Source: Diphasiastrum complanatum
Taxonomy: Eukaryota > Streptophyta > Lycopodiopsida > Lycopodiales > Lycopodiaceae
Reading direction: 5' to 3'
Assembly: GCA_029204225.1 (NCBI GenBank)
Contig: CM055102.1
Location: 39,865,063 to 39,929,062 of the forward strand
DNA: 64,000 nt
Part shown: one piece after another, positions 10,976-23,334 of the stretch
Numbering within the stretch: position 1 is the stretch's first letter
Layout of the letters: each line of letters opens with the position of its first letter
Position numbers and translations under genes: made by a program
The notes under the pieces: model-generated
Told to the model about the DNA's origin: nothing
Database searches by the model: none
The model's input: only the letters and a program-made list of their open reading frames with translations

Positions 10976-11294
10976 TTAAAAATTATAAAACATATCTATC
11001 ATCTGTTGTGAATGTTTGGGGGATCCTACCCATGTAAATATTTTGTACATATCCAAGGTATGTGAAATGAGCACATATCCTTGTAGAATAGGGCGAGTTT
11101 GCGTTAGGTAGATCAAATTCCAGTGACATGCATAAAGTCTAGTTGGTCTAGTATGATATGCAATAATGTTGACAATGTCTAGTTTGACATGCATATAGAG
11201 ATTCACATGGAATTGGTCAATTATGACCTTGTAGAAACTCGAGCCACAATAAATGCATAATGTCCTAAGTTTCCATAGGGACATAAACATAACA
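10976..11294 (-). repeat. chromovirus 3' LTR fragment
   Basis: On the minus strand a polypurine tract (TTCAAGGGGGAACGAA, 11,295-11,310) is followed by TGTTATGTTTATGTCC, a canonical LTR start just downstream of the chromodomain stop codon. The downstream LTR end was not located. A similar start is found at about 40,570-40,595. Confidence 0.6.
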
Positions 11295-11322
11295 TTCGTT
11301 CCCCCTTGAACCACTTCTATCT

Positions 11323-11700
11323 CTAGAAGTGAAACCTACGGAAATTCTTCTTTATGCTTTTGACCCACTCCCACGAATCATCATCCTCAGTCCATCCCTT
11401 CCACCTAATCAAGCACTCAGAGATAGAACAATTTCTCAATTGTTTATCTCCAGTTCTGAGTACTTTTTCAGGTTCCAAAGGAACACTAAGCGATAAGTCC
11501 TCCAAATGGGTAAGGTCTTCCTTTGAACCAACTATGTCTTTCATGTAAACTTAATTTTAGGCGGCTTACATGAAACACAGGGTGAGCTGTAGTCTTGTTC
11601 TGAAGATCTAGTTCGTCAGCTAAAGAACCAATTTTCTTTATAATTTGAAATGGTTCACAATATCTATATGTTTGCTCTTTCTATGAAAAAGTCCATTTTT
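11323..11700 (-). CDS. gypsy chromovirus pol C-terminus with chromodomain
   Basis: Minus-strand frames give the integrase C-terminal tail (YRYCEPFQIIKKIGSLADEL, then HPVFHVSRLK) and, after a frameshift, a chromodomain core CLIRWKGWTEDDDSWEWV at 11,323-11,450. Chromodomains of this kind direct insertion of plant chromoviruses into particular chromatin. The rest of pol is absent. A second copy is at 40,622-40,960. Confidence 0.8.
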
Positions 11701-12340
11701 GCAGTGAAAATATCCAGTCCATGCACGAATAGACTATTGGTGTGAATCAGATGTGAACTACCCTTAAAAAAAATTTATGGTTTATTTGAAATCCCAATTT
11801 TGGTTCCCACTAAAGAAACTCACTTTTTATATGAATATATAATACCCAGGTATGTTGCAAAGACATTCTTGGAAATCAGAGAAAAATCATGAGTCACGTA
11901 GGCATTTACAACATCTAATTTCAGAGAGTTCAAAGCAAGAAATTGAGGTCAAATATGGCTAGAACTTGCAAGTTGAGGAGAAACAAATACTAGTCAAGAC
12001 AAAATCTGCAACAATGACATAAAACATTAAGAAGGTAAAGGGATTGGGAATGGATTGTGGGCCAAAATTGAGAGCCATGTCTATTTAGCCCACTATTGCT
12101 AAAAAACATACCACTGATGTTGATGAATTGTTTACCTGTTCTACATTTGTTTGTGTGGAAACAAGCTCCCTAGTGGATATCAACAAATGCTAGCCGATAT
12201 TTTTGCACTCAAAGTCCAACTAAAATGTGGATTTCAATGCAACTTCCCATGTTTGAGTACTGTTGTTGTACGGCTATTGTAGACAAGTTCTTCTATGTGT
12301 AGTAGATGCACGATTTCTACATTGTTAATGAAGCTAGACG
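11701..12340. repeat. uncharacterised sequence, partly shared with 40,960-41,250
   Basis: About 300 bases after the chromovirus tail are repeated beside the other chromodomain copy (11,700-12,000 and 40,960-41,250), so they belong to the same element. No conserved frame was found. 12,000-12,340 has no recognised content. Confidence 0.45.
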
Positions 12341-13620
12341 TGCTTCCCAATTAAGCCAAAGATGAAAGGGCATAAATGGATCTTTGTGAGATCGTGGATC
12401 TTCCAAAGAGAAAGAGACCCATTTGGCAACAAATCGGTATATAGGATGAAGTACAATACCGATGGAACCATTGCAAAACACAAGGCAGGGCTTGTAGTGA
12501 AAGGCTATGCCATAGAGTAAGGGCATTAATTATGAGAAGACCTTCGCTTGTGTGGCTAAGTGGAACACACACTTTGCATGGTGATTGCTTTGGCGACATT
12601 GTTTGGGTGGAGTCAACATCAAATGGATGTAAAGTTCACTTTTTTTGAATGGTAAGCTTTAAGAAGAAGTGTACATGGAGCAACTTAGTGGGTTTGTGAT
12701 ACAAGGCATAGCAGATTGAAGAAGGCCTTGCATGGATTGAGACAAGCTTGGTATAGCCACTTTGATAAGTATCTCTTGTCTAGAAGTTTGATACACACTT
12801 TTTCAAATTTCAACCTTTACTTCTTTGCTGGCGAATCTAGCATCACACTGATTGTGTTTTATGTAGATGATCTCATAATCACAGACAATGATGATGATTT
12901 GATTAGTGCTATAAAAAAGGACCTATCCTCCAACTTTGATATGATTGACCTTGGTTTGATGCACTATTGTTTTTTTTTTAGTGAAAATTTGGCAAAGACG
13001 TGCTGGTATTACACTCATGCAAATGAATTATGTGAATAAAATTATGAAACATTTCAAGATGTGCAATAGTAAGCCAATGTCTCCACCTGTGGAGGTTGGT
13101 AAGAAACTTTCTAACCAGGTTGAGAGTGCACTAGTTGATGCTACTTTGTTTCATCAATTAGGTGGTCCACTGATTTATCTCCCACCTACTCATCCTGATA
13201 TAAGCTATGATGTAAGTGTTCTGAGTCAATTCATGGCTACGCCTAGGGAGACTCATTGGAAAGCGGCAAAGAGAATTCTTCATTACATTAAAAGGACACT
13301 AACCCATGGATTGCTATATGGGAGACAACATGCTTTACCAATTTTGCAAGGCTTCATAGATTCCGATTGGGCAGGCTGTGTAGATGACAGAAGATCCATT
13401 GCATGTTATGCTTCTCGTATTGGTGATGGTGTGTTTTCTTGGTCTGGTAAGAAGCATGATACAATTGCTCTTTTCAGCATAGAAGCAAAGTACAAAGCTC
13501 TATGTTCAGCTATGTAGGAGACAATATGGTTAAGAAGAATGATGGAAGACATAGGCATCCTACAAAGTAAGCCTACATTGATCAAGTGTGATGGCCAGAG
13601 CACTACTTTTTGGGGTATGG
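12341..13620 (+). pseudogene. copia reverse transcriptase and RNase H, degraded
   Basis: Fragments in shifting frames read KGHKWIF, INYEKTFACVAKWNT, YMEQLSGFVIQG, then KALHGLRQAWYSHFDKYL, the catalytic VFYVDDLIITDN (YVDD box near 12,865) and MIDLGLMHY. The frame from 12,981 gives the RT end and RNase H: TPRETHWKAAKRILHYIKRT, GFIDSDWAGCVDDRRS, SIEAKYKAL. Several stops and shifts interrupt it. It is a different copia lineage from the 27-30 kb element. Confidence 0.85.
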
Positions 13621-13639
13621 GATCCCTTCAATAGTGTCT

Positions 13640-13944
13640 ATATTTGCCAATTTCATGTTGACTACCTATCACATTTGATAATTTACTACATCAGCTTAAG
13701 AAGTTTTGTGCAAGGTTTGTCTTTTGAAGAAAAATGCATTTCTTGGTAAAATGATTTCAGTTTCCAGCATCAATTTTTCATTGTAAAAAGGGATGGCAAG
13801 ACATTGCTATTTGCCCTTCTTGCTAGCTTCCAAAGACCAGGTTGTTATTTCTTTTGTTTATTCCAGAACATATTATTGTTGGAGCTTTGCCAAATCGTTT
13901 GGAGGTGCATTATGTAGTCGCAATGTCGCAAGCAAAATAATCCC
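13640..13944 (-). repeat. segment shared with 34,890-35,090 and 38,680-38,900
   Basis: On the minus strand this matches the sequence that follows the ORF X LTR at 34.9 and 38.7 kb (TTCTGGAATAAACAAAAG, AGACAAACCTTG). It therefore belongs to the same composite unit, here in inverted orientation. No frame. Confidence 0.6.
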
Positions 13945-14708
13945 CTAAAGCTAATTAGTGCATTCATATACCATAGTCCATTGCAATAGTACAGAACAAC
14001 CAATTAATAGAACATCGCTATTACAGAACCCAGAACTAACCATCACAAGAATATGTAGATACAAGGAATAACACTGCTCAATTGCATTCCATAGTCCAGT
14101 GCAAAACACCTAAAGTTATAGGCTGACTAGCAAACATAGTCAACATTTCCAAACACCCAAAATTACAGATTGAACAGCAAACAGAGTCAACATTGCCACT
14201 GCTAAGAGGGCTTAGACAAGAAAATTCATCTTGCTGCTTGCAGTACAATATAGAATCTAGAGTATTGAAAATTCAAAATGCTCGGCTCTCACCCTTAGTC
14301 TTTTGAACACTACTGCCTAAATAGTGTAAAATCCAAAAGCCCCCAATCTGGCTCCAAATGTCCTATTTATACTTTTGTGAGGATACTACAATCTAGTTTC
14401 GCAACCCTTCATAATGATCGCAAGTGGTCGGTTCAGCTTCGCAAAGAGACCACATGGAAACCACAATTGATGACCTTGTGGTCACTTACGAACTATTCGG
14501 ATTCCTCCCGAATATGACTAAACGTTAAACTAATCTATCAACTTTAACTTCATAAATGTCCTACCATGACGTCTCCTAACTTCAAGACCTTACAACATAA
14601 TTACATCTTTGTGTAAATAAAACTTCAATTACATAACCAACAATGCTATACTTACATTAACATCCACATATTTACAATGTCTATTGTTATGGCCAAAAAG
14701 GCCTAACA
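13945..14708 (-). repeat. gypsy-type LTR, copy 2
   Basis: This is the reverse complement of the LTR at 9,941. It starts at 14,708 with TGTTAGGCC, and its last part is deleted around AGGGGATTATTTTGC. A TATA-like box lies near 14,370. Confidence 0.65.
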
Positions 14709-15800
14709 CATATTCCCCGGCGGGAAAAACCGAGTCCATCTCCCAGCTTTTTTCCTGTCGCTTCCTATTTTTGACGTCTTTGCTATTGTGTTCACTCTCA
14801 CTTTCACTTGATGTATGCATTCCTAAACAATGAGTCCTAGATTCACCTCTGCCCTGTGCATCGATCGTAATTGGTTTGTATCTCGCCATCATAGGTGGTG
14901 ATGTCCAATCCCTTGTTTTTGGTGAGGGGGTGGTCATTCCATACCGCAATGGCTTAAGTAAGCGATTCTGATAATCATCTATGATGCCTAATACCAGTCA
15001 TGGTGTTTGTTTCGTCAACATTAGTTTGTTTTGCCATTCAATGGTGATTGGTGTGTACTCACTGCTGAAAATCCTTCTCCCAACGACAATATATCCTTCA
15101 TAATAGTGGATATGAATCATCCACATATTTCACAATCACTATGTATAAGGTGTCGAAATTCCGACATTCTCCGGCCAAGGTTTAGCCTTGGCCTGTCTTT
15201 GAATGGTACTATAATGTACGTCATTGTGTGCCTTGAAACTTTGCTCAGTTTTATAAAAATATTCTGCCACAAAAAACATAGAACTTCAAGCTAAGATTTC
15301 GATCCCGTTGGAATTATTTACCTTCATTTTGCCCTATAAAACTGCCCATGCCAATACTACCTGTGCCTTCAAATCTGACTCCTGCCAAAATTCGTACTAC
15401 TCTGACTGGACTCATCACTTTTTATGGATGTAATCAGTCAGGCGTTCACCATCATATTTGTTCCGAACTGAAGGGACCGTAACAATGTCATCGTAACACC
15501 GCAAGATATGCACACAACCCATATATAATCACAACTTATGCGTTATGGTTAATCTAGTTGCTAAACTATAATGAAATTGGGTATACATAGCAATTTCCAA
15601 GTACCTGTTATAAAAATTATCATACAATCCTACCCAAAATCACTTGACATAAGGGTTTGTAAAATCCTGCCACAATAGAACTGGTATGAACAATACTTTG
15701 TATTATGTCCACATGTAACGATATTTAGTGCACTTCCGCACTTCCTAGAAAATTAATTCATATAATTGTTAATGATTACTCATTTCATAAAGCAATTCAA
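14709..15800 (-). pseudogene. ORF X, near full-length but broken copy
   Basis: In minus orientation it contains the N-terminal part (15,480-15,800), then SPVRVVRILAGV, GTGSIGMG, FDTLYIVIVKYVDDSYPLL and the C-terminal block ending SSESESEHNSKDVKNRKRQ. Here the last frame (14,629-14,949) continues into the LTR to GEYVLGLFGHN. The stretch between FQQ and YTPITIEW is deleted exactly as in the 9.6-kb copy, so these two share a recent ancestor. Confidence 0.6.
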
Positions 15801-15809
15801 ATCAGCAAG

Positions 15810-16860
15810 TTCATTGCGCTATACTTTATTCATACTAAATCTGAAGCTTTCGAGAAATTCGTTGAGTATACAAATTGGGTTGCAGGCAATAAGTTGAAGT
15901 AGATTCGCACATATCATGGAGGTGAGTACATTTCCAACAAATTTAAGGCTTACTGTACTGATCAACGTATTATGCATACAAAGACTGCATCTTACACACC
16001 TCAGCACAATGGAATAGATGAACGAAGAAATTGTACACTGATGGAAGTTGCAAGGTGTACGATGGCTCATGTGAAGGCACCAAAACAGTTGTGGGCAGAA
16101 GCAGTGGCTACATCAAATTATCTTCAAAATCGTATTCTGAAATCTCGAATACTGGATAAAACTCCTCATGAGCTATGGTGGAAGTCGAAGCCAAATCTAG
16201 CACATGTTCGGACATTTGGATGCTCAGTGTATATGCACATACCATATAATCTGAGAAAGAAACTTGATGAAAAGACAGAACAAGGTTTTCTGGTAGGATT
16301 CGAGTTACATTCATCATATTATCGTGTCTATGTACCCAAAACTGGCAAGATAAAAGTTGTTCGAGATGTCAAATTTGACGAGTCGAAATACATAGCAGAC
16401 AGTGATCTAGTCGGCTATGAAATTTTCAAAAACTATTATGAGCTACCAACAAAGATAGAAGAAAAACAAGCAGAAGATGAAAAAGAATTACCAGATTCAG
16501 AGGGAGGTCAAAATCGAGTGCATGACAGACTCGAATCACCAGCTCAAATTCCAATGCAAAGCAAGGTTGGTTGCTAAAGGTTTTTCACAGACGTATGAAA
16601 TCGACTACGCTGATACTTTCTCACCGGTAGTCAAACATACATCAATTCGCTTGTTATTCGTGTATGTAGTGGTTCATGATCTGAAAATCCATATTGTGGA
16701 TGAGAAAACTGCTTTCTTGCACACAGAATTGGAAGAAGATTTATTCATGGATCAGCCACTTCATATATGTCTTTTATTGTTGTCGTATCTCTACCCATAC
16801 AATTTGAATCGTAAATTCAAACCTCGAGATAAGACAAAAATTATGCTAAGCACTATTCCA
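15810..16860 (+). pseudogene. copia integrase joined to start of reverse transcriptase
   Basis: The plus-strand frame 15,972-16,577 encodes SYTPQHNGIDERRN, FGCSVYMHIP and GFLVGFELHSSYYRVYVP. Preceding sequence encodes AFEKFVEYTNWVA. Around 16,550-16,860 another frame continues as CKARLVAKGFSQTYEIDYAD, TFSPVVKHTSIRLL and LEEDLFMDQP, the N-terminal part of copia RT. A deletion or shift lies at the joint (IPMQ/CKARL). The element then ends in repeat R2. Confidence 0.85.
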
Positions 16861-16864
16861 TAGT

Positions 16865-19620
16865 TCCAGGGTAATCAAGATTTAAAAATAGCTAGTTACT
16901 TTGTCATATCCAGCAGCCTTTAATACTCTTGTTTTTCATTCAAGAAATTTGTGTCAATGCCTTTGTGTAGCAAAATTACAATGATAAGAAATTTTAGACA
17001 TGAATATCTTGTTTACGCATCTAATGCTAGTGGACTAAGGGATGCATATATAACACATGTAGTGTAATTTTAGCAAGTTCACAATTAAATTCTACATTAA
17101 GTATGATATCTCAAATGATTTATTTCACATTGATGCATGACAAACAACATATTTATGTTGTTTGTATCAAATACAATATGACCAATATGACTGTTGCAAA
17201 TTGCTTTTTGTCAAAAGTTTGCATGAGCTAGTTAGATTTTTAACTTGGAACATCACATTTCAGGTTCCAAATATAAAGTTTTCTTTCTAGAATAAAGAGT
17301 GGTGCGAATCTGATTAAAAACTTGAGAACGGCTCCCACCTCTTCAAGATCACAAAATTAGCGCAACAAGACAACATATATTTGTGTGTTAGCTCAAGTGA
17401 ACCATGGTGAATTACCTAAGAGGTCAGAATGAGGGGTGATGTAGAGAAGAGATATATCCATAAGGCTGGAAGAACACCATGCATGAGAGAATTTACAATT
17501 GTGCCAAACATAGAGCTTATGATTGCATAAGATGAAATGGCTATGAATACTCATGATTATGTGAGAGAGATTAGTGATCTTATTTGAAGATTGTGAGGAG
17601 ATTGATTGCATTTAAAGCATTAGATCCAATACAAATGCTTTTAAAGAGGTGTACTCTCAAATGAGAGATTTTTCTCAGAAGATAATTCAATAAATAAAGT
17701 TTTAGCTAGAGCATCTCATGTGCTGCAACACTTGTTATGATTATGATCACTGAATATGTTGCTTTGTATTTTTTGCTTAAATTTGTTAGAAATTTCATGA
17801 TATGCATTTTAATAGATAAATAGCACATTGCATGTCATAATCGTAACACAAGAGCTCCAGTCATCAAAATCATGCATGTAGAATATAGTATGTAGTGCAA
17901 GTTCATTGTTCATAAAACAAATTGAGAGAGCATTTCATGTCTACATTGGAGACATAGCATGTTGTGATATGAATGTTGCTTGATAATCATTTATCATAGA
18001 TATCTATGGAGAATATGGGAAAACATTAAATATAGATTGAGCTTTTACAAGGAATTATTGGGGTGTAATCTCAAATGGACATGGAAAATTCATAATGTTT
18101 TTTCAGGTTACTCGAATATCCTACTTTGTAGATGAGATGTCATATAAGTAGTGATTAGGCATGAACAAGAATCCATTGTAAAGAATCAACCTCATTGACA
18201 TCTATTCCAAGAGTAATATTCAAGATAGAAGGCTTATATCTAAATTGATGAGTTAAATTCAGAAAAAAGTTCTTTTATCACTTTAATATGACAATATGTG
18301 AAGATGATTTGGTGACAAGAGATAAAAATATAGAAAAATTAACTAATCTACTTGTATCTAGGGTGACACAAACACAACAGGAAATCCAACTAGCTTAAGA
18401 AAGAAATGTCGTAACTGTTAGGCAAATACGAAGTTGGAAATGGACCGTAGGCAACCGCCAAGGCAACGGTTGTGGTCTATTACGGTTTGATATGAAGTTG
18501 GATGGACCGAGGGCAATTGCCAGTTATTGAGTTGCAGTCTATTACGGTTTGATTCGAAGTTGGATGGACCGAAGACAACTGCCAAGTAGCTAGTTGCGGT
18601 CTATTACGGTTTGATAAGAAGTTGGATGGACTGCAGGCAACCGCCAAGTCAACGGTTACAGTTTGTTGCAGCTGTGGATGGAAAAAGACCAAAGGCAACT
18701 GCCAAGTCGTGAGTTATGGCCTGTTGCAGTTTTGGATGAAAGGAGACCAAAGGCAACCGCCAAGTAGCGAGTTGCAAATTTGGATGAAAGAAGACCGAAG
18801 GCAACCACCAAGTCAATGGTTACGGTCTATTACGGTTTGAGATGAAGTTCGATGAACCAAAGGCAACCACGAACGAAATGATTGTAGTCTAGAAGCGGTC
18901 TTATTATGGTGGATACAAAAGTAGTAGTGAATCGAAAGACAATGATTACAGTCTATATGGCAAAGCAATGCACTATGGACCGAAAGGCAATAGTTGCACT
19001 CTGTATGCAGAAAGGTAAGGAATTATTAGGGTGTAATGTCAAATGAACATGGAAAAATCATAATGTTTTTTCATGCTAGTTGAATATCTTGCTTTGTAGA
19101 TGAGATGTCGTATAAGCAGTGATTAGGGATGAACAAGAATCCATTGTAAATAATCAACCTCATTGACATCTATTACAAGATTAAATATTTAAGATAGAAG
19201 GCCTATGTATCTAGATTGATGAATTAAATTCAGAAAAAAGCTCTTTATCACTTTAATATAACAATATGTGAAGATGATTTGGTGACAAGAGGAAAAAATA
19301 TAGAAAACTTAATTAATCTACTTGTATCTAGGGTGACAAAAACACAATAGGAAATCCAACTAGCTTAAGAAAGAAATGTCGTAACGTAATATCAATTACC
19401 TTGAGGATAAGTAGTGCACACACAAACTAATACTTGAGCTAGACAAAAGTTATTGCAAATCAAATGCTCGCTAATAGTATCACTATGCATCTTTCATTAT
19501 CTTTTGGGAAAGAATACTGTAGGCATTGTCTCTTATAGCATCATATAACTTCCCTCATCATGAGGTTAACCTCTACTGAGACATTGTTTATTAGGGACAC
19601 ATGTAGTTCCTAAGAATTAT
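16865..19620 (+). repeat. anonymous repeat R2, long copy
   Basis: This is a 2.7-kb counterpart of 3,360-5,640 with the same landmarks in the opposite direction. It holds an internally repeated block (18,000-18,380 and 19,010-19,390, with GATGAGATGTC and AATCCATTGTAAA) around the minisatellite. No conserved protein-coding frame is visible. Confidence 0.65.
18425..18900 (+). repeat. minisatellite, about 7 units of about 60 bp
   Basis: The imperfect unit reads AAGTTGGATGGACCGAAGG, CAACCGCCAAGT and CGGTCTATTACGGTTTGAT. Units differ by substitutions and small deletions. Frames across it are artefacts. Confidence 0.8.
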
Positions 19621-20008
19621 CGGCAAAAAAAAGAAAAATCTAGAAAGTTACCTCCAAAAAATCAGGTAACATTTAACAAATTTAAATTATCCTTTAGGAT
19701 AGGATCATGAATGGAAACTGGTATTTCAATACAAGGTTGAACTATACTATTCATAATGTTCTATATAAAATGGGACTAGACGAAAAATTGCATAGATGCT
19801 TAGAAATATCTGATATTTGCATTACAATCTAGGATCTTCATTATATCGTTAGATGATACCAATTCAAATGGATGAATCAAAGTAATACCTCAAACCATTT
19901 CTAATCTCTTTGGTGGACTATACGCATTTTGTTTTGTGAGTATGAATTAATTTCTATGATCTTGTTGGGCGGACAGAACATTTGTTCTATTCCTTATCAG
20001 CCCCATCA
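19621..20008 (+). other. possible copia 5' LTR remnant
   Basis: This lies directly upstream of a primer binding site, so its last part should be a copia LTR ending ...CCCCATCA or near it. The LTR start was not found and no partner LTR is visible. Confidence 0.35.
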
Positions 20009-20010
20009 GA

Positions 20011-20024
20011 TTGGTATCAGAGCT
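20011..20024 (+). promoter_or_regulatory. retroelement primer binding site
   Basis: TTGGTATCAGAGCT is the Met-tRNA complement. It marks the 5' end of the internal region of the copia element at 20-22.4 kb. Confidence 0.8.
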
Positions 20025-22420
20025 TAGTTCAATAAACCAAGATGTCGTTATGACCTTGGTTTCTTCTCTTCCAAAGTCATATGAATACTTTGTGGTAATG
20101 ATCTCGACACAACCTAACCTCACTCTTCAAAAGGTGATCGGTCATCTTCTTCAGAAAAAAAAAATGTGGAGAAAGACTAGCGGCCTGTCCATCAGAGACA
20201 AATCCATGGCCCTGTACACCAAGAAGAAAGATATTCCAAGGGCAAGAATTAGGTGCAGCAGCAGAAGCCTCATATTCAACCTGAGAATAGTGGATCGCAC
20301 AAGAAGCTCTTATGTAGATATTACAAGAGAGCTAATCACGACTTCAAGGAGTGTCGTATCCACATCTACAATGAGGCAAAGAGGCAACAACAGCAACAGC
20401 CAGACTCCTCCAATGCGGCGGAATTCATGGAGAAAAATTCACACTTGTTAATGGCTTACAATAGTGGTAACAAAGACCGTGATAGCTTGTACCTGAATAC
20501 CGGCGCTACCCAACACATGACCTCTCACAAGGAATAGTTTACCGAGTATGCAGCTTACAGCAGAGATCAATTCATCTACCTTGGAGATTCAAGCACCATA
20601 CGTGTGGAAGGCAAAGGGACAGTCAAGATCATGTTCAACAATGATCTTTCCATTTGTGTTCCCAATGCCCTTCACGTTCCTCAGCTATCAAAGAACTTGT
20701 TATTAGTTTCTAAGATAACTGATGAGGGCTACATTGTTACTTTCTCATCTGATTAGTGTACAATATTCGAGGAAGATACTACTCTGACTACATGCACTAG
20801 AGTTGAAAATCTTTATGTACTCTCTAATTCAGTTGCATTAGCTAGTATCTCTAATGAAAATGTAAATGCTAATGCTATTTTGTGGCATAGTCGATTTGGA
20901 CACGTGAATAAAATATCACTTTCGTATATGCATTGTAATAATTTAGTTGATGGATTGCATTTCCCTTCTTCATTAGATAGGAAAATGCATCTATGGCAAA
21001 AGCTCTAGCCCAAATCACATTTCATCAAAACAAAGCATGTATTGGATCTTGTACATAGCGTTCTTTGTTGTCCAATGCCAACTTCATCGTTAGAAAATGT
21101 AGTTTATTTTATCACTTTCATAGATGATTATTCTAGATGGTCTGTCTACAGTCATGTTCATTAAGCACAAATCAGATGCCTTTGAATGCTTCAAGAGATT
21201 CAAGGTGATGGCTGAGACTCAAACATCTACAAAAGTGAAAGCTCTCTGAATTGATGGTGGCGGCGAATACCTTTACCACTCTAACAAGAGGTCCAACGAC
21301 ATGGCAAAACATGGTATTAGAAGACAATTCACCACTTCCTATTCACCTCAACATAACGAGATTGCAGATAGGAAGAATTAAACTCTTCTCAACTCAGCCA
21401 GATCCATGCTACACCAATCACATCTACCTGCGAAGTTTTGGGCACAAGAAGATACTGCCACAGCCAGTTACATGTAGAACAGATCCAGCACCAAAGCCAT
21501 CAACAACAAAACTCCTTACGAAGTGTGGCATGGACACAAGCCTAGTGTCAGCCATTTAAAAGTCTTTGGTTGTGTATGTTTTTTCATGTTTCTAAATAGC
21601 TTAGGAAGAAGTTGGATCATAGGACAAATAAACATATTTTCATTGGCTATCTTGATGAACATAAAGCTTATAAAGTTTATGATCAATCCACCAATGTAGC
21701 ATTTGTCTCTAGGGATGTAATTTTTCAAGAGCATACATACTATGATTTTAAACAACCATCAATAAAGGATGCTATGTCATTTCATCCTATTCTACGTAGC
21801 ATGGATTCTTCCAACGTTGATGTTCCTTCTACAGAACCTGCAGCTACAGTTACAAAAGTCGAGCAACTGACAATACCTGTCATCATACCAGACGAAGCTA
21901 GCTGGAACAAATCTGAAGAAAACCAAGAAGAAGCATCATCGCATCCCGGTCAACCAAGTGTCCGCAGATCCTCACGGACTCGGACAATTCCTGAGAGGCA
22001 TACACCTCAGTCATTCTGGAGTTCATCAAAAGAACCAGAGACCCTAGCTGAAGTAATTAACTCCAAGGATGTTGTGAAGTGGCAAGAAGCCATGGAAAGC
22101 GAGTACAAATCACTTTTGACGAACCAGACCTGGACACTGGTCGACTTCCCCACTCACAAGAGAGTTATTGACAACAACTGGATCTTCAAGAAGAAGATCA
22201 ACTATGATGGTTCCATTGCAAAATGAAAAACACGGCTAGTGGCTACAAGATTCACTCAAGTCCAATGAGTCGATTATCAAGAAATCTTCAGTCGTGTCAT
22301 CAAGATGTAGTCAATTAGGACTCTGATTGCATTAGCAGCCGCAAAAGACCTCAAAATGCACCAGATGGATGTCAAGACAACATTTTTCAACGGCAACAGC
22401 ACTATTCGTATGAAATAAGT
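20025..22420 (+). pseudogene. copia element, gag-protease-integrase-RT start, decayed
   Basis: In order: gag remnant LVSSLPKSYEYFVVMIST (20,040-20,130); degenerate zinc knuckle CRYYKRANHDFKECR (20,310); protease-like LYLNTGATQHMT (20,490), where the usual DSGA/DTGA is NTGA and so lacks the catalytic Asp; GDSSTIRVEGKGTV; pre-integrase ILWHSRFGHVNK (20,880); broken integrase core; then [30 protein letters not shown] and an RT start NQTWTLVDFPTHKRVIDNNW (22,110). RT ends at about 22,420. Many stops and shifts, including loss of the integrase SDNGGE block. Non-functional. Confidence 0.85.
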
Positions 22421-22429
22421 AATATTTCG

Positions 22430-22836
22430 TGCAAACGGGAAGTCTTTGGCATATTCCCTAGATTCCACCTAAAAATGCAAATTTTTGCATATTTTTTAAA
22501 AACATGGGAGCACAAGATAAAGAGAAAAAAAATTGCCCAAAAAATAGGGGGATAAAACTCTCCAAATTTTCAGCTTAAAATTTTGAAATGCTTTACAAAA
22601 AGACCATTTTTAATTTGAAACAATGGCCATTCATCAACTCATGCTAGAAGTTGCAATGTTTTTACATTCTTCCCAAATCGACTAATAATTGCAAGATAAA
22701 AATCTTAATAAATGATCTACTCCAAATAAAATTTCAAATTTGTGCAAACAAAAAACTTTTAATGCCATGAAAATTTGAGCTAACAATTAATATCTAAAAT
22801 GCATCATCATCGGTATCAATACCTCCAGACTCACAT
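22430..22836. other. AT-rich, no gene seen
   Basis: A/T-rich spacer with short A runs. No conserved frame, repeat partner or RNA gene detected. Confidence 0.5.
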
Positions 22837-23053
22837 CATTATTGGAATCTACCCAACGGGGTTGGCTCAGTTGGTTGGCTTGGCATCCAAAGTTTCTTTG
22901 GTCCCAGGTTCGAGCCTCCCCTTGGAAACCAAGAAGCATTATTGGAATCTACCCAAGGGAGTTGGCTCAATTGGTTAATGCTTGACATCCAAAGTTTCTT
23001 TGGTCTCAAGTTCGAGTCTTCCATTGGAAACCAAGAAGCATTATTGGAATCTG
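22837..23053 (+). repeat. tandem tRNA-derived repeat (SINE-like dimer)
   Basis: Two roughly 100-bp units plus a partial third. Each contains an A-box-like TTGGCTCAGTTGGTT and a B-box-like GGTTCGAGCC, spaced as in tRNA genes. The first unit can pair GGGG at its start with CCCC after the T-loop. The second has decayed boxes (AAGTTCGAGTC). Units are joined by AAACCAAGAAGCATTATTGG. A tRNA-derived SINE or tRNA-like satellite is the likely explanation; no full cloverleaf with a convincing anticodon arm was confirmed. Confidence 0.6.
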
Positions 23054-23320
23054 TAGAAGGTGAGAGAATGTAGATGAGCCATCCTCTTCGGCACTATCCA
23101 CAAGAAAATCATCCTCATCTCTTTGCAATCCAAGCTTAGCTTCAATTTGTTTATGTGTCCTTCTGGAGGACGTTCCAGTCTCGTTAGGGCAGACTTTAGT
23201 TGGAAGTCGTGCTTTGATAATATCTTTTGTTGCCTTTCTAATGCGACCAGACAATGTGCTTACTTTTGCAACATTTGCAGGACGTCTCTTCTCCAAGAGT
23301 GTCCTCATTCTTGTAATCAA
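23006..23320 (-). CDS. unrecognised exon-like ORF
   Basis: About 100 codons on the minus strand rich in charged residues: MRTLLEKRRPANVAKVSTLS, RIRKATKDIIKARLPTK, then an acidic end RDEDDFLVDSAEEDG. The composition looks coding, unlike shadow frames nearby. It runs into the tRNA-derived repeat, and a splice donor or acceptor could cut it near 23,055 or 23,310. I do not recognise the family. It may be a fragment of a transposon or host gene. Confidence 0.35.
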   Translation of the reverse strand: MITRMRTLLEKRRPANVAKVSTLSGRIRKATKDIIKARLPTKVCPNETGTSSRRTHKQIEAKLGLQRDEDDFLVDSAEEDGSSTFSHLLQIPIMLLGFQWKTRT

Positions 23321-23334
23321 CTACATTAAGATGG

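Noticed and set aside
18425-18900. CRISPR-like repeat-spacer structure
   Set aside because: Unit spacing is constant, but units are fully repetitive with no unique spacers, and the context is a plant retroelement; it is a minisatellite.
22857-22925. Functional tRNA gene
   Set aside because: A and B boxes and a possible acceptor pairing exist, but the anticodon arm is not convincing, the unit is tandemly repeated and the second copy is decayed.
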